NCBI GenBank assembly: GCA_937858235.1
Contig: CALLZZ010000225.1
Span: 1-15,699 of the forward strand
Length of the DNA: 15,699 nucleotides
From: an uncultured Clostridia bacterium
GTDB lineage: Bacteria; Bacillota; Clostridia; Oscillospirales; Oscillospiraceae
Reading direction: 5' to 3'
The notes under the pieces are model-generated. The model saw only the letters and a list, made by a program, of their open reading frames with translations. It ran no database searches and was not told where the DNA came from. Position numbers and translations under genes: made by a program. Positions 7,558-13,000 of the stretch are shown piece after piece; the first letter of the stretch is position 1, and each line of letters starts with the position of its first letter.

Positions 7558-7947
7558 TCAGAAAAACTTCTTGAATTTTTTCCGTGCGGATTCGATGGAC
7601 TCGTGGACGGTCTTGAAGTCCTTTCCCTCCCGGCGTGCGATTTCGCGCTCCGACAGGCCGCCGGCGAGCATGAGGATGCGCCGCTGCTGGATTGCAGTGA
7701 GATGAGAGAAGGCGCGGCTTATGCGTTCGTGCAGTTCCTCCTGCCTGAGCTTCTCCGCCGGATCGTCATCCTGCGTGCCGTATTCCGTGCCTTCGTAGAG
7801 GATCGCGTCGAGCGACCAGCAGTGGCGGCGCTCCTTCCTGTCCGCCGATTCCTCGGCGGTGCGGGAGCCGATAATCATGGTGCCGAGCTCTTCGCTGACC
7901 TCGACTTCGGACGTGGTTCCGTCCGCGAATTCGTAACTTACCTTCAT
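7558..7947 (-). CDS. Phage sigma-70 region 4-like protein
   Basis: The product is 129 residues from ATG 7945-7947, with GGAGG at 7957-7961 nine bases upstream. An upstream in-frame ATG at 7987-7989 has no better ribosome site, and translation from it would run through the leader hairpin, so I prefer the internal one. The N-terminal part is beta-rich and acidic (MKVSYEFADGTTSEVEVSEE). The C-terminal part reads AFSHLTAIQQRRILMLAGGLSEREIARREG and then VHESIESARKKFKKFF. This matches the region-4 helix-turn-helix pattern 'L...Q.R...L...G.S..EIA...G.....V...I..A..K'. Regions 2 and 3 of sigma factors are absent, so it is more likely a small DNA-binding regulator than a complete sigma factor. It is the first gene of the leftward phage operon and has an unusual leader (see 7951-8060). 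Confidence 0.82.
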   Translation of the reverse strand: MKVSYEFADGTTSEVEVSEELGTMIIGSRTAEESADRKERRHCWSLDAILYEGTEYGTQDDDPAEKLRQEELHERISRAFSHLTAIQQRRILMLAGGLSEREIARREGKDFKTVHESIESARKKFKKFF

Positions 7948-7950
7948 TTG

Positions 7951-7986
7951 AGAAGACCTCCATTCGTGCTGGGAATGGAGGCTTCT
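7951..7986 (-). promoter_or_regulatory. Leader hairpin that covers the ribosome site of the sigma-like gene
   Basis: The bases at 7951-7965 are complementary to 7973-7986 with a single bulge, around a seven-base loop. In the minus-strand RNA, AGAAGCCTCCATTC comes first and GAATGGAGGTCTTCT second. The GGAGG of the second arm is the Shine-Dalgarno sequence of the sigma-like gene, so folding would block translation. The same dyad could instead be a protein-binding site. Confidence 0.55.
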
Positions 7987-8060
7987 CACGGCGTCCGCGT
8001 CTGAAAAAGGGCGCAGGAATACTGACCGCAGTCCGCTGATGGAGATGAAGTCTCCATTCC
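7951..8060. repeat. Three copies of GAAG(N1-2)CTCCATTC in the sigma-like gene leader
   Basis: Copy 1 (plus, 7952-7965) is GAAGACCTCCATTC. Copy 2 (minus, 7985-7973) is GAAGCCTCCATTC. Copy 3 (plus, 8047-8059) is GAAGTCTCCATTC and differs from copy 2 at one base. Copies 1 and 2 form the hairpin above. Copy 3 lies within its own perfect 7-base stem, ATGGAGA (8039-8045) with TCTCCAT (8051-8057). I did not see other copies elsewhere in the window. Confidence 0.6.
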
Positions 8061-8228
8061 GGGATTGCGGCGTTCCTGCTCATCGGATCGCCGTCACATG
8101 TTCAGTTGTCCGCCCTGAGGCGTGAGCCGCCGTCGATCACTCGGCGCGCCATGGGGACGGGGTGGAATCCGCCCGTTCAGCGGACTCCGGATGCGATTCG
8201 GCATACGTCCTTATCGCAAACATAAAAT
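8061..8228. other. Gene-free stretch, GC-rich
   Basis: No credible coding frame was found in either direction. Small dyads exist, such as GGGTGG...CCGCCC around 8159-8175. The promoter of the leftward phage operon should lie here or just to the right, but I found no convincing -35/-10 pair on the minus strand. The prophage repressor or integrase that often flanks such an operon is not here. Confidence 0.5.
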
Positions 8229-8257
8229 TTGACTTCTGAACAGGATTGTGGTAATAT
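8229..8257 (+). promoter_or_regulatory. Strong sigma-70-type promoter with extended -10, driving the defence operon
   Basis: The -35 element is TTGACT (8229-8234). After exactly 17 bases comes the -10 TAATAT (8252-8257), preceded by TG one base upstream (8249-8250), an extended -10. It lies in an AT-rich island within GC-rich surroundings. The predicted RNA start is near 8264, giving a leader of about 130 bases before the TTG start at 8397. No other candidate of this quality is visible before the operon. Confidence 0.75.
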
Positions 8258-8343
8258 TAATTGCGTATGACTGCGCTTTCACGCACCTGCTCCCGGAGCC
8301 GCCTTTAATATACGAAATCGGGACTTTCGATCTGGGGATGGTT

Positions 8344-8373
8344 TGGTACGGCATGGTACGGCGTGGTACAAAA
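8344..8373 (+). repeat. Three tandem 10-base repeats, TGGTAC core
   Basis: The units are TGGTACGGCA (8344-8353), TGGTACGGCG (8354-8363) and TGGTACAAAA (8364-8373). The spacing is one helical turn, so a protein could bind all three on one face. They lie in the leader of the defence operon, 24 bases before its first codon. Repeats with a GGTAC core and similar spacing recall the arm-type integrase sites found near tyrosine-integrase attachment sites of prophages. An operator is equally possible. Confidence 0.5.
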
Positions 8374-8396
8374 ATCCGAGAGAGGAGGGGCCGGCA

Positions 8397-9530
8397 TTGG
8401 AATTCAAGACCTTGTTCCAGATTTTGAAAAAGCACCTGTCCGATGGTCATGATGTGCCCTACTTCTTCCGCGATCTTATGGCCATGCTGACAGAGGTCTC
8501 CGAGGATGAATGGGGAACATCAAAAGATCCATCGCAGGAAGGAAAAGACAAGTCGTTGCGCAGCTATGCGAAGCGAGGCCTTCCGAAGAAGTCGGCGCAG
8601 ACCATCGTTTACAGGCTCACTCCGGAGAACACCATCGAAAGCATCAACAGCCATGGTGAAGCACAGCGACGGCTGCTTGCCGAAGATCTGAGAGGCTACG
8701 ACCCGGACATTGATGCAGACAACGTTGCCGAGAAGGTGACGGACTGGCTGGTTGAAATGATCCAGGTCTCCGCCGGGCTCGTTCCGCAGGACGAATTGAC
8801 GAAGCAGAAACAGCAGCAACTTGATGCACAGTTGAAAAGCAGGTACGGAGACTATCTGCTTGCAGAAGAGGAAAACCACTGTGCATTTCCCGGGTGCGGG
8901 CGCGAACTTGTGCTGACTAAGGGTGGCAAAATCTCCTACGCATACGAGGTAAGCCTGATCGATAAAACCGCGCCGGCAACTCCTGAAAATCTTCTGGCAA
9001 TGTGTCCGCAGTGCCACGCAACCTACCTGCTTGATTCCAACAAGAAGCTGTGCAAGGAGCTGAAGATGACGAAGAAGCTCCTCTCTGCACATCAGCAGAG
9101 CACAAAACTTCTCAGCGGCCTGCCTCTCGAGAAGGGAATCATCGGTGTCATCAGCCGCATCCGCAAGCTCGGAGAAAAGGAACTGTCCGGCGCAACATAC
9201 GAACCGGTCGAACTGAAGAGGAAGATCAGCCCGGCAACCGACATGGCCTTGTACACGACCGTCAGTCTCTACGTCACGACGTACTACAAGAGCATTCGCG
9301 ACATCATGGTCAGCGCCGACAAGCGCGGTCTGATTGACTACGACGAGGTGCAGGATCAGATGCACGCCTTCTACAGGAAACTGAAGAAGGCCGGCAAATC
9401 GAAGCTGGAGATATTCACGGAGATCAGCGAGCGCATTCACCGCGTCACCCTGCAGGAGGATCTGTTCTGCCAGATAGTCGTGGCGTTCTTCATAGAGAAA
9501 TGCGAGGTTTTCGATGCAGATGCCCAATAA
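8397..9530 (+). CDS. ABC-3C system effector/C-terminal component with HNH-like zinc finger
   Basis: I place the start at TTG 8397-8399 because AGGAGG (8383-8388) lies eight bases upstream; the frame's first possible TTG (8343) is in the repeat array and lacks a ribosome site. The product is 377 residues. Residues 1-130 are helical (MEFKTLFQILKKHL...) with no family I can name. Residues 161-207 form a zinc-finger module: C162 and C167, then C203 and C206 followed by H207. The context EVSLI.......ENLLAMCPQCH resembles an HNH nuclease, but the usual catalytic His of the 'DHI' position is Leu (L187). The C-terminal third is helical and matches the position expected for the component that pairs with the middle and ABC subunits. 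The identity rests chiefly on the adjacent middle component and DUF2326 ATPase. It is likely the toxic or nucleic-acid-acting subunit. Confidence 0.72.
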   Translation: MEFKTLFQILKKHLSDGHDVPYFFRDLMAMLTEVSEDEWGTSKDPSQEGKDKSLRSYAKRGLPKKSAQTIVYRLTPENTIESINSHGEAQRRLLAEDLRGYDPDIDADNVAEKVTDWLVEMIQVSAGLVPQDELTKQKQQQLDAQLKSRYGDYLLAEEENHCAFPGCGRELVLTKGGKISYAYEVSLIDKTAPATPENLLAMCPQCHATYLLDSNKKLCKELKMTKKLLSAHQQSTKLLSGLPLEKGIIGVISRIRKLGEKELSGATYEPVELKRKISPATDMALYTTVSLYVTTYYKSIRDIMVSADKRGLIDYDEVQDQMHAFYRKLKKAGKSKLEIFTEISERIHRVTLQEDLFCQIVVAFFIEKCEVFDADAQ

Positions 9531-9744
9531 GCTCTATTCCTACAGTGAAAGCACACTTGCCCTGATTCCAGCGGTCCTCGAACGTCTGAAGCAGGGCGCT
9601 GTTCCCGTGAAGGAGCTGTTCACCGGCATGCGCGGCGCGCTGAGCGATCCGTCGGATTTCCTTTCCGTCATGGACTGCCTTTATGCACTGCGTGCCGTGG
9701 ATATCAACGATGAAGGCGAGGTGTACTCATGCTTGTGGAAATGA
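9514..9744 (+). CDS. ABC-3C middle component (small)
   Basis: This 76-residue protein starts at ATG 9514-9516, with GAGG six bases upstream. It overlaps the effector gene by 17 bases and the ATPase gene by 16, so it is almost surely translated in step with both. The sequence has the pattern LPN/MPNK..SY.ES.L...P..L, then a middle VKELF, and a final FLSVMDCLYALRAVDI..EGEVY.C, which is a small winged-helix-like shape. Small proteins of this type between the other two genes are the 'middle components' described for ABC-3C systems; several families (numbered MC) exist and I cannot place this one securely. It probably bridges effector and ATPase. Confidence 0.78.
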   Translation: MQMPNKLYSYSESTLALIPAVLERLKQGAVPVKELFTGMRGALSDPSDFLSVMDCLYALRAVDINDEGEVYSCLWK

Positions 9745-11372
9745 CGTCCCCGGTGTTCCGGGAAAAGGGAAATCCCCGTCCGCCGATCCGCTTCAAGAAG
9801 GGTCTGAACGCGGTGCTCGGCAAGAACGACGGCGAGAACTCCATCGGCAAATCATCAGCCCTGCTCGCCATCGATTTCGTATTCGGCGGAGACACTTATC
9901 TTGAAAGCGACGGCGTGAAGCACATCGGCGCACACACCATCTACTTCACCTTTGAATTCGAAGGGAAGCCGTACCACTTCGCCAGAAACACGTCATCGGC
10001 TGACGAAATTCAGGTCTGCGACGAAAGCTACAACCTGACGGGCACCGTCTGGAAGAAGCATGAGTTCTGCGACTGGCTGCAGAAGCAGTACCACATCGAC
10101 TTCGCGGGACTTTCCTTCCGCGAAGAGGTCAGCAGCTTCTTCCGCATCTACGGCAAGGAGAATCTCAACGAACGCAGACCATTGCAGGGACTTCCCGGCG
10201 AGAGCATGCAAAGGTCAATCGACGTCCTCGTCAAGCTCTTCGACCGGTACAAGGACATCGAAGCCTTCAGCACAGAGCTCGAGGAGCAGAAAAAGAAGCT
10301 CTCCGCATTCAAGGAGGCACGACGGTACCGTTTCGTCCCCGACCTCGTCGGCGGGAAAACGCAGTACGAGGAGAACCTGGCGAAGATACGTTCACTGGAA
10401 ACCGAACTGGACAACCTCGTCACGGAGACCACGGAGATCCGTGACACGGAAGATATAGAAAAAGTCCGCCTCAAGTCACAGCTCGATGCCGAGAGGCTGA
10501 GACTTGAAACGGACATACAGACGAAGCAGCGGCGGCTCACACTTCTCGACATGAGCCTTGAATCCGGACTGTACCCGACGGAGGCGGACCTGTCCGCTCT
10601 GCAGGAGTATTTCCCGCTGATGAACATCAGGAAACTGTACGAGGTGGAACGCTACCACCGCAAGCTCGCGAAGATACTGGACAACCAGTTCTCCGTTGAA
10701 AAGGAGCAGGTGCAGGGAGAGATATCCGCCCTGCAGGAGCAGCTGCAGAAGGTACGGAATCAGATAAAGGAGCTCGGATTCGTCGGGAACGTATCGAAGG
10801 AGTTCCTCGACCGGCATTCCGAACTCAAGGGAAGAATCGACGCGCTCAAGGCGCAGAACGATGCCTGGCTGACGCAGCAGGATCTGCAGGACGCGAAGAA
10901 GCATGCGGATGACACGCTCAAATCGGCGATAACAAGCATCCTTGCGGATATAGAGCGTGACGTCAACGCGAAGATGAAGCAGTTCAACGACTCCCTCTAC
11001 TCCGATGTACGCAAGGCTCCGCGGCTGCATTTCAACAGCTACAACAGCTATACGTTTGAAACGCCGGACGACACGGGAACCGGCACGAACTACAAGGGCA
11101 TGGTACTGTACGACCTTGCCATTCTGTATCTGACGGCGCTTCCCGCCATAGCGCACGACTCGCTGATTCCGAAGAACATCAGCAACGGAGCCATCGACGG
11201 CATCATGAGGATATATGCGGGAACAGACAAGCAGGTGTTCATCGCCTTTGACAAGCAGGACTCCTACCCGGAGGGCACACGGAGGATACTGGCGGACAAC
11301 ATGGTGCTGAAACTTTCCGACAACAATTCCGAACTGTACGGAGAGTCGTGGAACAAAGAGGAAAGCAAATGA
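9729..11372 (+). CDS. DUF2326 ABC ATPase of an ABC-3C defence system
   Basis: The product is 547 residues from ATG 9729. The N-terminal half-domain has a beta start (LVEMTSPVFRE), KGLNAVLG and a Walker A GENSIGKS (35-42), as in Rad50/SMC/RecN-like ATPases. A long coiled coil follows (about 165-395), rich in Glu, Lys, Gln and Leu. The C-terminal part (about 430-547), beginning NYKGMVLYDLAILYL and containing AHDSLIPKNIS and QVFIAFDKQD, is the DUF2326 domain that completes the ATPase. No standard LSGG signature is obvious, which seems normal for this family. In ABC-3C systems the ATPase is thought to sense invading nucleic acid or its replication and to control the effector. Its stop overlaps the next gene (ATGA). 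Confidence 0.9.
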   Translation: MLVEMTSPVFREKGNPRPPIRFKKGLNAVLGKNDGENSIGKSSALLAIDFVFGGDTYLESDGVKHIGAHTIYFTFEFEGKPYHFARNTSSADEIQVCDESYNLTGTVWKKHEFCDWLQKQYHIDFAGLSFREEVSSFFRIYGKENLNERRPLQGLPGESMQRSIDVLVKLFDRYKDIEAFSTELEEQKKKLSAFKEARRYRFVPDLVGGKTQYEENLAKIRSLETELDNLVTETTEIRDTEDIEKVRLKSQLDAERLRLETDIQTKQRRLTLLDMSLESGLYPTEADLSALQEYFPLMNIRKLYEVERYHRKLAKILDNQFSVEKEQVQGEISALQEQLQKVRNQIKELGFVGNVSKEFLDRHSELKGRIDALKAQNDAWLTQQDLQDAKKHADDTLKSAITSILADIERDVNAKMKQFNDSLYSDVRKAPRLHFNSYNSYTFETPDDTGTGTNYKGMVLYDLAILYLTALPAIAHDSLIPKNISNGAIDGIMRIYAGTDKQVFIAFDKQDSYPEGTRRILADNMVLKLSDNNSELYGESWNKEESK

Positions 11373-11662
11373 AAAGAAAAATGAGCTACAAGAAACTGTG
11401 GAAACTGCTGATAGACAGGGACATGAAGCGCACAGACCTCCGCAAGGACGCAGGAATCAGCTCATCCTCCCTCGCCAAGCTCGGCAAGGACGAGAACGTC
11501 ACGACCGATGTGCTCCTCCGCATATGCAACACGCTTGACGTCGACCTGAACGATATCGCGGAAACCGTACAGGAAGAAGAGGAAACCTTGGAAACAGGAA
11601 CCGTCGCCAGACGGAGCCATGGCACGTCACACAGAGGCGCGTCCATGAGCCGGGTGGACTGA
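11369..11662 (+). CDS. XRE-family (Cro/CI-type) transcriptional regulator
   Basis: The product is 97 residues if started at ATG 11369-11371, which overlaps the ATPase stop as ATGA and has GAGGAAA upstream. A start at 11348 is also open but lies deep in the ATPase gene. Residues about 5-68 form the helix-turn-helix: YKKLWKLLIDRDMKRTDLRKDAG, then ISSSSLAKLGKDENVTTD, then VLLRICNTLDVDLNDI. The last 30 residues are low-complexity, first acidic and then basic. Such short XRE proteins often precede DNA cytosine methyltransferase genes and act as controllers. Here it is also coupled to the ABC-3C ATPase, so it may regulate the whole operon. A TGGAC/GTCCA dyad at its own 3' end is a candidate operator. 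Confidence 0.88.
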   Translation: MKRKMSYKKLWKLLIDRDMKRTDLRKDAGISSSSLAKLGKDENVTTDVLLRICNTLDVDLNDIAETVQEEEETLETGTVARRSHGTSHRGASMSRVD

Positions 11663-11669
11663 CTGTCCA
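11641..11669. promoter_or_regulatory. Possible controller operator: GTCCA / TGGAC / GTCCA
   Basis: GTCCA (11641-11645), TGGAC (11655-11659) and GTCCA (11665-11669) give two overlapping dyads. The second, TGGAC-TGACT-GTCCA, sits across the XRE stop codon, about 40 bases before the methyltransferase start. GACT and AGTC elements of this type recall controller boxes of restriction-modification systems. No clear promoter accompanies it. Confidence 0.3.
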
Positions 11670-11710
11670 TGCCGCATGCTATTGAGCGGTGAAGATTGTG
11701 AGGAAGAAGT

Positions 11711-13000
11711 ATGCCACAGGCAGATAAGCAGAGCACGTACAATTTCATAGACCTCTTCGCGGGAGCCGGAGGCCTGTCCGAGGGATTCCTCCAGGCAGGC
11801 TTCCGTCCGGTTGCGCACGTCGAGATGAACGAGTACGCCGCGAAGACGCTCGAAACCCGCAGCGCATACTACTATCTGAAGAACACAGGCAACCTCACCC
11901 TCTACAGGAAATACCTCTCCGGGAAAATCAGCCGCGACGAGTTCATGAAGCAGATTCCCGCCTCCGTCACGAAAACCGTCATCAACGAGACACTGTCTGA
12001 CGAAACCCTCCCCGCCGTCTTCAAGACCATCGACGGCATCATGAAGATACGCGGCATCGAGAAGATAGACGTAGTCGTCGGCGGCCCGCCGTGCCAGGCT
12101 TACTCCCTCGTAGGAAGAGCTCAGAGCAGCCATATGGAGACTCCGATGGAGGAAGACCCGCGCAACTACCTCTATAAGCTCTACGCACGATTCCTCAAGA
12201 AATACCAGCCGCGCATGTTCGTCTTCGAGAACGTGACCGGCATTGAATCCGCCCAGGGCGGCACCATCTGGAAAAACCTGCAGAAGTACCTCAGGCGCGT
12301 CGGATACAAAATCGAGTGCCATGAGCAGAATGCGCAGGACTTCGGGGTGCTCCAGAACCGGAGGAGAATGATCATCGTCGGATGGCTCAAGAACAGCGAC
12401 CTGGCATATCCGGACTTCGTGGTCAAAAAGTCCGTGGCCGTGGTGAACGACCTGTTCACTGACCTTCCGGAACTCCATCCCGGTGAAAGCAACAACACCT
12501 ACTCGAAGAAAAAGCCGAGCAGCTACGTGACCGAAACCGGCATCCGCACGAAGGACGACGTCCTGACCCTGCAGAACTGCCGGCCGAACATCGACCGCGA
12601 CATAAAGATATACGAAAGAGCCATAGAGCTCTGGAATGACGGGCACAAGCGTCTCAACTACAACGACCTGCCCGAGGAACTGAAGACGCACAAGAACCGC
12701 CACTCCTTCACCGACCGCTTCAAGGTCGTTGAGGGAGACGAACACTGCTGCCACACAATACTGGCGCACCTTTCCAAGGACGGCCACTACTTCATCCACC
12801 CGGACATCAGGCAGCACCGTTCCATCACCGTGCGTGAGGCGGCGCGCATACAGTCATTTCCGGACAGCTACTACTTCGAAGGACCGCGTACATCGCAGTT
12901 CGTGCAGATCGGGAACGCTGTGCCGCCGCTGATGGCAAGAGGCATCGCCGAGGGAATTTTCGCACAGCTTCACGGGGAGGACGCAGATGGAAAGCAGTGA
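11711..13000 (+). CDS. DNA (cytosine-5) methyltransferase
   Basis: This 429-residue enzyme starts at ATG 11711 behind GAGGAAG. It transfers a methyl group from S-adenosylmethionine to C5 of cytosine. The motifs are complete: I FIDLFAGAGG (12-21), IV GGPPCQAYS with catalytic C128, VI ENV (173-175), VIII QNRRR (215-219), IX REAARIQSFPD (375-385) and X QIGNAVPP (399-406). Two regions stand out: an insertion of about 60 residues between motifs II and III (about 55-115), and a target-recognition region (about 225-370) ending in HTILAHLSKDGHY. The recognition sequence cannot be read from this. It is the first gene after the regulator, and its 3' end overlaps the SNF2 helicase by 14 bases, so it most likely marks self DNA for the module that follows. 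Confidence 0.95.
   Translation: MPQADKQSTYNFIDLFAGAGGLSEGFLQAGFRPVAHVEMNEYAAKTLETRSAYYYLKNTGNLTLYRKYLSGKISRDEFMKQIPASVTKTVINETLSDETLPAVFKTIDGIMKIRGIEKIDVVVGGPPCQAYSLVGRAQSSHMETPMEEDPRNYLYKLYARFLKKYQPRMFVFENVTGIESAQGGTIWKNLQKYLRRVGYKIECHEQNAQDFGVLQNRRRMIIVGWLKNSDLAYPDFVVKKSVAVVNDLFTDLPELHPGESNNTYSKKKPSSYVTETGIRTKDDVLTLQNCRPNIDRDIKIYERAIELWNDGHKRLNYNDLPEELKTHKNRHSFTDRFKVVEGDEHCCHTILAHLSKDGHYFIHPDIRQHRSITVREAARIQSFPDSYYFEGPRTSQFVQIGNAVPPLMARGIAEGIFAQLHGEDADGKQ

Noticed and set aside
8030..8186. Ten-base inverted repeat AGTCCGCTGA (8030-8039) with TCAGCGGACT (8177-8186)
   Set aside because: The match stops at ten bases and the arms are about 137 bases apart; this can occur by chance in GC-rich DNA, and no function is suggested by the position.
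8343..8396. Longer N-terminus for the ABC-3C effector from the first TTG
   Set aside because: It would translate the tandem repeat array and lacks a ribosome site, while AGGAGG is correctly placed for TTG 8397.
8520..9527. Minus-strand open frame of 335 codons opposite the ABC-3C effector
   Set aside because: No ribosome site or family pattern is seen, and the plus strand has coupled genes with recognisable partners.
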